13,027 nt of DNA from the NCBI GenBank assembly GCA_025355595.1, contig JANXZI010000495.1, forward strand, positions 1-13,027. The letters are read 5' to 3'. Source of the stretch: Spartobacteria bacterium (lineage in GTDB: Bacteria; Verrucomicrobiota; Verrucomicrobiia; Chthoniobacterales; Chthoniobacteraceae). Position numbers and translations under genes: made by a program. The number at the start of each line of letters is the position of its first letter. The first letter of the stretch is position 1. Shown in pieces: positions 6,443 to 13,027 of this stretch. The notes beneath the pieces were generated by a model that saw nothing but the letters and a program-made list of their open reading frames with translations, was not told where the DNA came from and did no database searches.

Positions 6443-6544
6443 ATGAACATCCTGCGCCTTCGCCTCAGCGGAATGGTCCTCGCCTGCGTGCTCGCGTCGG
6501 CGCTTTCCGCCGTTGAACCCGGCCCGGTGCCGTCCAGTGCGTAG
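6443..6544 (+). pseudogene. Truncated copy of the metallopeptidase signal peptide
   Basis: A 33-codon frame, MNILRLRLSGMVLACVLASA then LSAVEPGPVPSSA, ending in TAG. It matches the N-terminus of the metallopeptidase (residues about 12-41: ALLRLLISRAFLACVFASAL, SAAEPGPVP) codon for codon; DNA identity is very high from ctgcgcctt to cccggcccggtgccg (6452-6530 against 9779-9857) and stops abruptly at 6530. This appears to be the original 5' end of that gene, or of a paralogue, with the catalytic part lost. The ATG here aligns with a GCG codon in the intact gene, which shows that the intact gene has lost its own start. It could still give a small exported peptide, but I regard it as a relic. Confidence 0.65.
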
Positions 6545-6805
6545 GGTGTTGTGAAAGCGGGCACATGATGACGCCGCAGCACCGAAGTTCGGGTGCCTGC
6601 CGACTCGCAATTCATTCGCCTGTTCCAACCCGCCATGACGCTTCGGAGCGCCCAGTTTTTTTGTTCTCACCCGACAACATTCCCGCGGAGTGCGCGCAGG
6701 AGTCATCCGGCAGTCATCGCCTTGAAAGTGCCCAGCACCGCAGCGCCTCGGAAAGAAGGTGCCATCCACAGACCATTCAAAGATGCTGCCATTACCAAGT
6801 CACCT
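6545..6805. other. Non-coding stretch before the glycosidase-like gene
   Basis: No convincing gene on either strand. Homology to the peptidase gene ends at 6530, and the next ~130 bases up to a T-tract at about 6655-6662 read like an unrelated, possibly dispersed, sequence joined to the truncated copy. The rest presumably holds the leader and promoter of the gene starting at 6806. I see no inverted repeats strong enough to name an insertion element. Confidence 0.4.
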
Positions 6806-8089
6806 ATGAAAATAACTCACTCTCCTTTCCGTCTCGCTCCGTTTGTAGCCACGGCCTGTTCGGCCGCGCTCGCCCTCCTGCTGCCTGCTCTGGCCGGCGC
6901 CGCGCCCGTCGTCGCCACGTCCGCCGACGCGTTCGTCGATTCGATCGGCGTGAACGTTCACGCGCATTCGGCTTACAGCGACCAGCACGCGATGCTCAAA
7001 GCGCGCCTCGGCGAGCTCGGCGTCCGGCACGTGCGTGACGGCAATCACCCGCAGGCGTGCCGCTACGCGGCGGAATTTTTTAGCGAGCTGGGAATCAGGA
7101 CGACCTTCATCATGGGCCGCCGCGTGGGCGGGAAGGAGGAGTGGAAGTCGCCGCTCGACCTTGAAAAAATCGACACGGAATTGAGCGACATCAAAGAGCT
7201 GGCGCTGAGCGCCGCCGCGGCGCTGGAAGGGCCGAACGAATACGACCTTCACTCCGACAAGCGCGATCCCGATTGGCCCGCCACGCTGCGCGGATATCAA
7301 AAGCGGTTCCACGCCAAAGCGAAGGCGGACCCGGCGCTAAAGGATCTGCCGGTCATCGCTCCGTCGCTGACTTCCACGAAAGCCTACGAAGCCGTCGGCG
7401 ATCTGGACGCGTTCATCGATCGCTCTTGCGTGCATCTATACCAATCCACACGTCCGCCTGGCACGCCCGGCTGGGGCGCGAACGGCTACGGCAGCATCCC
7501 GTGGACGATGCAGTTCAACGTCGCGAAACAAAGCCCAGCAAAGAAGCCGACGTGGAGCACAGAATGCGGCTACAACAACGAGATCTCTGAGCGCGGCGAA
7601 GCGATCTATCTGCCGCGCATGTACGCCGAGTTTTTCCGACAGGGCATCGAACGCTCATTCAAGTATGAGCTCATGGGCGAGCAGTGGGGCCTGCTGCGCA
7701 AGGACGGCTCACCGCGGCCGGCCTTCACCGCCATCAAGAACCTGATCGCGCTGCTGAAAGATCCTGGCGAGCCGTCCACGCCCGCGAGCCTCGATTTCGA
7801 GCTCAGCGGCAAGACTGGCGATGTCCGCACCTTGCTGCTTCAGAAACGCAGCGGCGCGTTTTTTGTCGTGCTCTGGCGCGAGGTGCCGAGCTGGGATCCA
7901 GACAAAAAGAAGGACCTCAGCGTCCCGCCCGCAGCGGTGACTTTCACGAGTCCGGCGATTGCAAGAGGGATTCTTCACACGCTCGGAGACCACGGCGCGC
8001 TGACGACTTCCACTCTCGAAATCAGTGAGGGTGGAACCATCAATCTCGAGATTCCAGACACGCTCACCGTCCTGGAACTCACGCGGTGA
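6806..8089 (+). CDS. Secreted glycoside hydrolase-like (clan A TIM-barrel) protein
   Basis: 427 residues. The start at 6806 is chosen because it opens a signal peptide (basic MKITHSPFR, then a hydrophobic run, AGA|AP cut near residue 33); the frame is open further upstream but without protein-like sequence. The catalytic part (about 40-320) resembles clan A barrels such as GH39-type enzymes: an N-terminal strand with FVDSIGVNVHAH, an acid/base-type glutamate E145 in EGPNEYD at the end of strand 4, and a nucleophile-type glutamate E253 in WSTECGYNN, spaced 108 residues. A beta-rich tail (about 330-427) follows, as in many such enzymes. The substrate is unknown. It is followed after 50 bases by another secreted glycosidase-fold gene on the same strand, so the pair is probably co-transcribed. 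It sits inside the hydroxyproline locus; whether it helps strip glycans from hydroxyproline-rich glycoproteins is speculation. Confidence 0.75.
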   Translation: MKITHSPFRLAPFVATACSAALALLLPALAGAAPVVATSADAFVDSIGVNVHAHSAYSDQHAMLKARLGELGVRHVRDGNHPQACRYAAEFFSELGIRTTFIMGRRVGGKEEWKSPLDLEKIDTELSDIKELALSAAAALEGPNEYDLHSDKRDPDWPATLRGYQKRFHAKAKADPALKDLPVIAPSLTSTKAYEAVGDLDAFIDRSCVHLYQSTRPPGTPGWGANGYGSIPWTMQFNVAKQSPAKKPTWSTECGYNNEISERGEAIYLPRMYAEFFRQGIERSFKYELMGEQWGLLRKDGSPRPAFTAIKNLIALLKDPGEPSTPASLDFELSGKTGDVRTLLLQKRSGAFFVVLWREVPSWDPDKKKDLSVPPAAVTFTSPAIARGILHTLGDHGALTTSTLEISEGGTINLEIPDTLTVLELTR

Positions 8090-8139
8090 AGCCCGGCCGT
8101 CGCCAAGTAGGACGCGGATCGAAAACGATTTTTCAAGAC

Positions 8140-9396
8140 ATGACTGCTCCCATCCTCTCACCAACCATTCCGCGCGCGTTCGCACTCCTGTGCGCGCTCA
8201 CGCTGGCCTCAGCCCTCGCGCAAGACCCTCCCGTTCGGCCTCTGAAGGAGAACGCCGCACCGCCCGCACTGGCGGGCACGGAGTCGCCAGCGGCGCGCCT
8301 GGCGGCCTATCGCGGGGAACTCGATGCCTTCCGCAAGGCGTTCGGCGGCGCGCGCGAGTTGCCCGACGTGCGCTTCTTCCTTTTCGGCATGGGGCAGCGC
8401 GCGAAGTTCATCTACCGCGAGGGTAAACTCCTCAATGCCACGACCGGCGCAATCGTGCGCGAATGGAAGCTCGCCAGCGACACGATCGTGCCGTCGGATT
8501 ACGAAGTGACTCTGCAAACTGCTAAGGGCACGACCGTCTGGATCTACGAGGACAAAGAAGCGGTGTGGATCGACGACGATGGGGAACTCACCGTGCTCGA
8601 CGGGACGTGGCACGCGGTGGAGCTGCCCGTGTTTGCGGGAAAACAGTTTCCACGCGTGCTCCGCGTGCTGCATCAGGAGCTGCTTGTGAACGTCACGCCC
8701 GCCGGACCGGTGCCGAATTTCTTCGTCTATAAAAAGCCGTGGTATCGCGACGGCGCGATGATGGCGCTCGCCTTCCGGGACACCAGCAATCTCGGCGTAA
8801 TCCGCGACTGGATCATGGGCCTGCGCGAAGTCTATGACCGCAACAACAAGGGCGAGACCGAAGCCGACAACCTCGGCCAGGCGCTCTTCCTCATCTCGCT
8901 CGTCGCCGACAAAACGCATCCGCTCGTGGAAAAAGTGCTGGCCGAAATTCCGCGCTTCGAGGTGAGCGAGGCAGTCGGCAAATTCATCAGAGGCCGCTCC
9001 GATTTCAACGAGCATCCGGCCTATCAAACCAAGTGGCTCAAATACGGACTGGGCTCGCTCGGCCTGCCCGATCCCTACACCGTCCCGCGCGTGGCGGACA
9101 GTTACTCGGCGCTCTTTTGGATGGACTACCAGGACACCTACGTCCCCGGCAAAGACAGCGACAACCGCAGCGCCTACCCGTATCTCGGCTGGGCGTGCGA
9201 CCACTTTCACGGCGCGAAAAAAAGTCCGATCGGCAACCGCGACTACCCGCTGACGTGGGAGCAAAACGCGAGTCAGGCCAACTACGACGGGTTAAAAATC
9301 CTCGACCCGATCTACGTGCAGCAAAAGCTTTGCGCCCCGCACACCTGGCACGCCGCGGAGGTCTTTCTTTACGCGCTCACGCTGCGCGCCCGCTGA
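8140..9396 (+). CDS. Secreted six-hairpin glycosidase-like protein of unknown function
   Basis: 418 residues from the ATG at 8140, which begins a signal peptide (PRAFALLCALTLASALA|QD, cut near residue 27). An in-frame GTG at 8086 overlaps the previous stop and is less likely. After a beta-rich N-terminal part (about 75-165) comes an alpha-helical region with the pattern of (alpha/alpha)6-barrel glycosidases: PWYRDGAMMALAF (200-212), GETEADNLGQALFLISLV (238-255), SYSALFWMDY (321-330) and the C-terminal PHTWHAAEVFLYAL (400-413). D204, E238/E240 and E407 are conspicuous acidic residues, but I cannot assign catalysis. I do not recognise a characterised member. Its neighbour 50 bases upstream is also a secreted glycosidase-fold protein, so the two may act on one glycan outside the cytoplasm. 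Confidence 0.7.
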   Translation: MTAPILSPTIPRAFALLCALTLASALAQDPPVRPLKENAAPPALAGTESPAARLAAYRGELDAFRKAFGGARELPDVRFFLFGMGQRAKFIYREGKLLNATTGAIVREWKLASDTIVPSDYEVTLQTAKGTTVWIYEDKEAVWIDDDGELTVLDGTWHAVELPVFAGKQFPRVLRVLHQELLVNVTPAGPVPNFFVYKKPWYRDGAMMALAFRDTSNLGVIRDWIMGLREVYDRNNKGETEADNLGQALFLISLVADKTHPLVEKVLAEIPRFEVSEAVGKFIRGRSDFNEHPAYQTKWLKYGLGSLGLPDPYTVPRVADSYSALFWMDYQDTYVPGKDSDNRSAYPYLGWACDHFHGAKKSPIGNRDYPLTWEQNASQANYDGLKILDPIYVQQKLCAPHTWHAAEVFLYALTLRAR

Positions 9397-9609
9397 TCGC
9401 CGCGCCTGACGGCCCGCGCCGATCGTGGCGAACTTAGAAATCGACGAGGGCGGAGACAGCCAGCGGGATTACAAGGTGTCCCAGACTATCATTCTCCGTG
9501 GCACGTTGCAAAAACGTGCTGACGACTTGGGTGAGGTTGGGTTTTGGGTGAAGAGCCGAAGAAATGAAGAATCGGCGGGTAATCGGAACGCGAAGGCGCG
9601 GCTTGGCGG
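9397..9609. other. Intergenic stretch with one perfect hairpin
   Basis: No gene seen. gcacgtt (9501-9507), loop gcaaa, aacgtgc (9513-9519) is a perfect 7-bp hairpin about 105 bases after the glycosidase-like gene; no T-run follows, so it is at best a weak end of that transcript. An in-frame GTG at 9425 would extend the peptidase frame through this stretch, but the encoded residues lack protein character. Confidence 0.45.
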
Positions 9610-9643
9610 TTTTCGCAGCCGTTGCGGGCAAAACCGGCAAGAC
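9610..9643 (+). promoter_or_regulatory. Second copy of the candidate operator, before the peptidase operon
   Basis: Matches 4979-5012 upstream of the deaminase gene at 28 of 34 positions, ungapped, and lies at the same distance (67 bases) from the ATG at 9677 that corresponds to the deaminase start codon. It therefore places the peptidase-epimerase-dehydrogenase operon under a control region like that of the deaminase gene. Confidence 0.4.
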
Positions 9644-9676
9644 GGATCGCGCACATTCGGGCGACCTTCCGCCCGC

Positions 9677-9781
9677 ATGAAATTCCATTGGCAAAGCGCA
9701 GTCCCCGCTGTCACGGCACAAAGGCATCTGCATGGCATGCGCGTTTCCCGAGCGACCGCGCGCCATGCGGCGGCGCTCCTG
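9677..9781 (+). pseudogene. 5' remnant of a second DHDPS-family gene, fused in frame to the peptidase
   Basis: Reading from the ATG at 9677, the first 35 codons align without gaps with the first 35 of the deaminase gene: MKFHWQSAVPAVTAQ against MKPHWQGVFPAITTQ, and ATARHAAALL against ATARHAEALL, 20 of 35 residues identical. Several differences are synonymous (CAC/CAT, ACC/ACG, CAG/CAA), as if the copy once evolved as a functional protein. Homology then switches, within gcggcgctcctg, to the peptidase signal peptide known from the fragment at 6443. The rest of the gene is gone. This may supply the start codon actually used by the peptidase. Confidence 0.65.
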
Positions 9782-10981
9782 CGCCTTCTCATCAGCCGAG
9801 CATTCCTTGCCTGCGTATTCGCTTCCGCGCTTTCGGCCGCTGAACCCGGCCCGGTGCCGCAAGCGGTGCGCGAGCAGTTCAAGCTCGCGCCGTTTTACCA
9901 GAAGCATCTCGATGCCGGCGGGCTGCCAGTCGTGGGATCGGCGCGAGTGTCGGATGCGGCGCTGGCCGAGTGCGCGTGGATGGTGCGGCAGATGCTCGTG
10001 CGCCGGCCCGACATTTTGCAGGCGCTGGCAAAGGCGCGCGTGCGTTTTGCGGTGATGGCTCACGACGAATACACGACCGACATTCCTGAACACGCGAAGC
10101 TCACGCCGCACGTGTATTGGGATCGCCGCGCGCGGGGGCTGGGTGCGACGCCGAGTGCGCTCGCGGTGAGCGCGGCGGAGGAAAATCTGCTGTCATTTCC
10201 CGGCGATCCGTATCCGCGCGAGATCATCGCCATTCACGAGTTCGGGCACGCGATTCACGAGATGGCGATGAACACGCTCGACCCGACTTTCGACGGGCGG
10301 CTGAAGCTCGCCTATGAGAAGGCAATCGGCGCGGGACTTTGGAAAGGCACCTATGCGGCGGTGAACCGTCAGGAGTATTGGGCCGAGGCGGTGCAGGCGT
10401 GGTTCGACAACAACGCGGCAAACGATGCGCTGCACAACGACACGAACACGCGCGTGAAACTGAAAGCCTACGACGCCGGCGTGGCGGCGTTGTGCGAGGA
10501 GGTCTTCGGCGACATCCCATGGCGCTACGCGAAGCCTGCGGAACGCGCGCCTGCCGACCGCGCGCATCTCGCGGGCCTCGCCGCGAATCCTCCGCGCTTT
10601 CATTGGCGGGATGAAGCGGTGCCCAAACGCCCGCGCGTGATCTTCCAGTGCGCGGCAGGAGATTTGGAATTGGAGTTCGACGCGGCGGCTGCGCGCGAAC
10701 CCGTGGCGAAGCTGCTCGGGCAAGTGCAGGGCGGATATTTCAGCGGCGGCAAGGCGACGTTCAGCGTGGATGTGCTCACCCTCGCTCCTGCGGCGAAGAC
10801 GCCCGACGGCATGCCTGTCGCGGAGGGCACCGCTCCGTGGCGTATCATCATCGGCGGCAAAAGGGATCCGGATGCTGTGCGCGCGAGCATCATCAAGGGC
10901 GGCACGCTCATCCCGAAACTCATCGAACAAAGCGCGACGACCGTGGGCGTGCCCGTGCAGCGCATTGTGCGGCTGAACTGA
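9737..10981 (+). CDS. Secreted gluzincin-type zinc metallopeptidase with cyclophilin-like C-terminus
   Basis: 414 residues from the ATG at 9737. Residues 15-35 form an export signal (RLLISRAFLACVFASALSAA|EP). The zinc motif HEFGHAIHE gives H167, E168 and H171, and a downstream glutamate in QEYWAEAVQAWF (E217, possibly E213) fits the third ligand of gluzincins. I cannot name the peptidase family. Residues about 300-414 resemble the cyclophilin barrel: GDLELEFD (308-315), EPVAKLL, GGYFSGG (332-338) and a C-terminal strand VPVQRIVRLN, but the FHRVI active-site motif of prolyl isomerases is missing. The start is uncertain: 9677 is the codon corresponding to the deaminase gene's ATG and would give 434 residues with a long pre-signal extension; 9737 gives a more normal signal peptide. 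It is 11 bases upstream of the epimerase gene, so likely co-transcribed; release of hydroxyproline-containing peptides outside the cytoplasm is a reasonable guess. Confidence 0.8.
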   Translation: MRVSRATARHAAALLRLLISRAFLACVFASALSAAEPGPVPQAVREQFKLAPFYQKHLDAGGLPVVGSARVSDAALAECAWMVRQMLVRRPDILQALAKARVRFAVMAHDEYTTDIPEHAKLTPHVYWDRRARGLGATPSALAVSAAEENLLSFPGDPYPREIIAIHEFGHAIHEMAMNTLDPTFDGRLKLAYEKAIGAGLWKGTYAAVNRQEYWAEAVQAWFDNNAANDALHNDTNTRVKLKAYDAGVAALCEEVFGDIPWRYAKPAERAPADRAHLAGLAANPPRFHWRDEAVPKRPRVIFQCAAGDLELEFDAAAAREPVAKLLGQVQGGYFSGGKATFSVDVLTLAPAAKTPDGMPVAEGTAPWRIIIGGKRDPDAVRASIIKGGTLIPKLIEQSATTVGVPVQRIVRLN

Positions 10982-10992
10982 CCTTTTACTCC

Positions 10993-11922
10993 ATGCACCG
11001 CATTCAAGTTATTGATTCCCACACTGGGGGTGAGCCGACGCGCGTCATCATCAGCGGCGGCCCGGATCTCGGGCACGGCAGCCTCGCGGAAAGGCAGCGC
11101 ACGTTTTGCGAAAGGCATGATGCATTCCGACGCGCGGTCGTCACCGAACCGCGCGGCTCCGATGTGCTCGTCGGCGCGCTGCTCTGCGGGCCGCTCGATC
11201 CGACGTGCGCGGCAGGCGTGATTTTTTTCAACAACGTCGGCGCGCTCGGCATGTGCGGCCACGGCACGATCGGCCTCGTCGCCACGCTGCGGCATCTCGG
11301 CCGCATCGGCCCGGGCCTTCATCGCATCGAGACGTCGGTGGGCGTGGTGACGGCGACGTTGCACGCTGACGGCAGCGTGACGGTGGAAAATGTGCCGAGT
11401 TTTCGCAAGGCGCACGCGGTCACGGTCCAGGTGCCGGGGCTCGGCGCGATCACCGGCGATGTGGCGTGGGCAGGGAATTGGTTTTTCCTCGTCGAGAATC
11501 ACGGGGAGGCGCTCGACCTCGCGAATGTCGAGCGGCTCACCGATGTCGCGTGGCGCGTCCGGCAGGCGCTGAATGCGGACGGTTTTCCAGCCGTGGATCA
11601 CATCGAGCTTTTCGGCCCTCCCGCCGATCCCGCGAACAACAGCCGCAGCTTCGTGCTCTGCCCGGGCAAGGCTTATGACCGCTCGCCGTGTGGCACCGGC
11701 ACGAGCGCAAAACTCGCGTGCCTTTTTGCCGATGGAAAATTCGCGCCAGGCGTGAAGTGGCGTCAGGAGAGTGTTGTCGGCTCCGTCTTCGAGGGCCGCG
11801 TGGCGCTGCGCGACGGCGAGATCATCCCGAGCATCACGGGCCGCGCATGGGTGACTGCGGAGGCGACGCTGCTGCTCGACGACACGGATCCATTTTGCTG
11901 GGGTTTTCCGGCGAACGTGTAG
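10993..11922 (+). CDS. lhpA: 4-hydroxyproline 2-epimerase (proline racemase family)
   Basis: 309 residues, cytoplasmic. It interconverts trans-4-hydroxy-L-proline and cis-4-hydroxy-D-proline (EC 5.1.1.8), the first step of hydroxyproline degradation, by a two-cysteine acid/base mechanism without cofactor. The N-terminus IDSHTGGEPTRVI is diagnostic of the proline racemase family. Both catalytic cysteines are present: C88 in GMCGHGTIG and C233 in DRSPCGTGTSAK. The second cysteine excludes trans-3-hydroxyproline dehydratase, which has threonine there, and MCGHGTIG rather than MCGHNSIG favours hydroxyproline over proline as substrate. It lies 11 bases after the peptidase gene and three bases before the FAD dehydrogenase gene, which performs the next step: a tight operon. 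No Shine-Dalgarno sequence precedes the ATG, so translational coupling is plausible. Confidence 0.93.
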   Translation: MHRIQVIDSHTGGEPTRVIISGGPDLGHGSLAERQRTFCERHDAFRRAVVTEPRGSDVLVGALLCGPLDPTCAAGVIFFNNVGALGMCGHGTIGLVATLRHLGRIGPGLHRIETSVGVVTATLHADGSVTVENVPSFRKAHAVTVQVPGLGAITGDVAWAGNWFFLVENHGEALDLANVERLTDVAWRVRQALNADGFPAVDHIELFGPPADPANNSRSFVLCPGKAYDRSPCGTGTSAKLACLFADGKFAPGVKWRQESVVGSVFEGRVALRDGEIIPSITGRAWVTAEATLLLDDTDPFCWGFPANV

Positions 11923-11925
11923 CCG

Positions 11926-13027
11926 ATGCAAAAGCACGTCATCATCGTCGGCGCGGGGGTCATCGGATTGTCCGTCGCGTATGCGTGCGCGCGGGGCGGG
12001 CATCGCGTGACGCTCGTCGAGCGGCAGCCGGAGAAGCGCAGCGGCTGTTCGTTTGGCAATGCGGGCATGATCGTGCCGAGCCACTTCACGCCGCTTGCCG
12101 CGCCGGGGATGGTCGCGCTCGGGCTGAAGTGGATGTGGAATCCCGAATCGCCATTTTACATCCAGCCGCGGCTGAGTTGGGACCTGCTCGCGTGGGCCGC
12201 GCAATTTTGGCGCGCAGCGACGCCGGAGCGCGTGGCGCAGGCCGCGCCGCTGCTGCGCGATCTGAGCCTGCTGAGTCGCGCGTGTTTCGTGGAGCAGGCA
12301 GAGCGCGGATTGGATTTCGGCCTCGTGCAAAAGGGTCTGCTGATGCTCTGCAAAACCGCGCACACGCTCGACGAGGAATCGCGCACCGCTGCGAAGGCGA
12401 ACGACATCGGCGTGCCCGCGCAGGTACTCGACGCCCGCGCCACCGCCGCGCTCGATCCATCGGTGACGATGGACATCGCGGGCAGCGTCTATTTTCCGAA
12501 GGACTGCCACCTGCCACCCGAGCGCTACCTCGCTGTGCTGCAAGCGGAATGCACGCGCCTCGGCGTGGAATTTCGCTGGAACACGGAAGTCACTGCATGG
12601 CGCACCCACAATGGACGCATCGCCGCCACGCAGACGCGCGAGGGCGAAATCGCGGGCGATGAATTCGTGATCTGCGGAGGCGCCTGGTCGCCGTCGGTCA
12701 CGCGCGCGCTCGGCGTGAAGCTGCCGATGCAGTCTGGCAAAGGTTACAGCCTCACGCTGAAAAAGCCGCGACAGTTGCCGTCCATCTGCGCGATCTTCAC
12801 CGAGGCGCGCGTAGCCGTCACGCCGATGGATGGCGCGCTGCGCGTCGGCGGCACGATGGAGATCGCCGGGCTGCACGAAACGATCAACCCGCGCCGCGTG
12901 CGCGGCATCATCCGCTCCGTCCCGCGCTACTATCCCGAATTTCGCGAGGAGGACTTCGCCGGGATCGAGCCGTGGCACGGCCTGCGCCCATGCTCGCCGG
13001 ACGGCCTGCCGTATCTCGGCCGCACCG
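11926..13027 (+). CDS. FAD-dependent D-amino-acid (D-hydroxyproline) dehydrogenase, 3' end cut off
   Basis: 367 codons are visible and the frame is still open at the window edge; the family is usually about 410-430 residues, so roughly 50 are missing. The protein starts directly with the FAD-binding Rossmann motif HVIIVGAGVIGLSVAYACA (G9, G11, G14), then VTLVERQP and the DadA-like SGCSFGNAGM. Further marks of the DAO/DadA superfamily are EFVICGGAWSPSV, KGYSLTL, VGGTMEIAG and GLRPCSPDGLPYLGRT near the cut end. By position, three bases after the epimerase stop, it should oxidise cis-4-hydroxy-D-proline to 1-pyrroline-4-hydroxy-2-carboxylate, the substrate of the deaminase encoded at 5046-5954, passing electrons to the respiratory chain. 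A general D-amino-acid dehydrogenase is the alternative. It appears to be a single-subunit form, unlike the multi-subunit LhpBEF enzyme of Pseudomonas aeruginosa. Confidence 0.88.
   Translation, partial: MQKHVIIVGAGVIGLSVAYACARGGHRVTLVERQPEKRSGCSFGNAGMIVPSHFTPLAAPGMVALGLKWMWNPESPFYIQPRLSWDLLAWAAQFWRAATPERVAQAAPLLRDLSLLSRACFVEQAERGLDFGLVQKGLLMLCKTAHTLDEESRTAAKANDIGVPAQVLDARATAALDPSVTMDIAGSVYFPKDCHLPPERYLAVLQAECTRLGVEFRWNTEVTAWRTHNGRIAATQTREGEIAGDEFVICGGAWSPSVTRALGVKLPMQSGKGYSLTLKKPRQLPSICAIFTEARVAVTPMDGALRVGGTMEIAGLHETINPRRVRGIIRSVPRYYPEFREEDFAGIEPWHGLRPCSPDGLPYLGRT

Noticed and set aside
6545..6769. Minus-strand small protein in the gap before the glycosidase-like gene
   Set aside because: Frames are open on this strand, but residue composition is unconvincing and no motif or initiation context supports a gene.
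9501..9519. Intrinsic terminator after the six-hairpin gene
   Set aside because: The perfect hairpin has no following T-run and lies over 100 bases from the stop codon.
9425..9676. N-terminal extension of the metallopeptidase from the GTG at 9425
   Set aside because: The encoded residues lack protein character and cross a region homologous to the non-coding upstream DNA of the deaminase gene.
10993..11922. trans-3-hydroxy-L-proline dehydratase or plain proline racemase
   Set aside because: The second active-site position is cysteine (C233), not threonine as in the dehydratase, and MCGHGTIG with the adjacent D-amino-acid dehydrogenase favours 4-hydroxyproline epimerase over proline racemase.
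1..13027. CRISPR array, phage genes, complete insertion sequence or toxin-antitoxin pair
   Set aside because: I found no regularly spaced direct repeats, transposase or integrase motifs, or small paired genes of those types anywhere in the window.

Overview
The window is GC-rich DNA from a bacterium, most likely a member of the Verrucomicrobiota (Planctomycetota is the alternative). This is inferred from content, not from a marker gene. The pointers are a secreted EF-hand/redoxin/cytochrome c/copper-enzyme chimera, an NHS-family MFS permease of the type common in those phyla, secreted glycosidase-fold proteins, many extragenic palindromes, and starts without clear Shine-Dalgarno sequences.

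Layout. 16-1452 (+) encodes a nucleoside:H+ symporter-family permease. 1453-1619 holds palindromic repeats. 1620-3755 (-) encodes the multidomain secreted redox/copper protein. 3969-4742 (-) encodes a PAS-AraC regulator, divergent from a DHDPS-family lyase/deaminase gene at 5046-5954 (+). The divergent promoter carries a MITE-like inverted-repeat element. 5955-6805 has no intact gene: it holds palindromic elements and fragments of secreted-protein genes, including a copy of the signal peptide of the peptidase encoded 3.3 kb further on. 6806-8089 and 8140-9396 (+) encode two secreted glycosidase-fold proteins. 9397-9736 contains a decayed copy of the 5' end and promoter of the DHDPS-family gene, fused in frame to a secreted zinc metallopeptidase with a cyclophilin-like C-terminus (to 10981). 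Then follow 4-hydroxyproline 2-epimerase (10993-11922) and an FAD-dependent D-amino-acid dehydrogenase (from 11926, cut by the window end).

Reading. Epimerase, FAD dehydrogenase and DHDPS-family deaminase are three successive steps of bacterial trans-4-hydroxy-L-proline degradation: L-Hyp to cis-4-hydroxy-D-proline, to pyrroline-4-hydroxy-2-carboxylate, to 2-ketoglutarate semialdehyde. AraC-type regulators are known for this pathway (LhpR of Pseudomonas aeruginosa). The semialdehyde dehydrogenase and a hydroxyproline importer are not in the window. The secreted metallopeptidase in the same operon suggests hydroxyproline is won from collagen-like or other hydroxyproline-rich protein; this is inference.

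The most interesting structure is evolutionary and regulatory. The promoter-proximal block and first 35 codons of the deaminase gene recur in front of the peptidase-epimerase-dehydrogenase operon at identical spacing to the start codon, while the peptidase's own original 5' end survives as a fragment downstream of the deaminase gene. Tandem duplication followed by reciprocal loss would explain this. It would leave both transcription units under the same type of control region.
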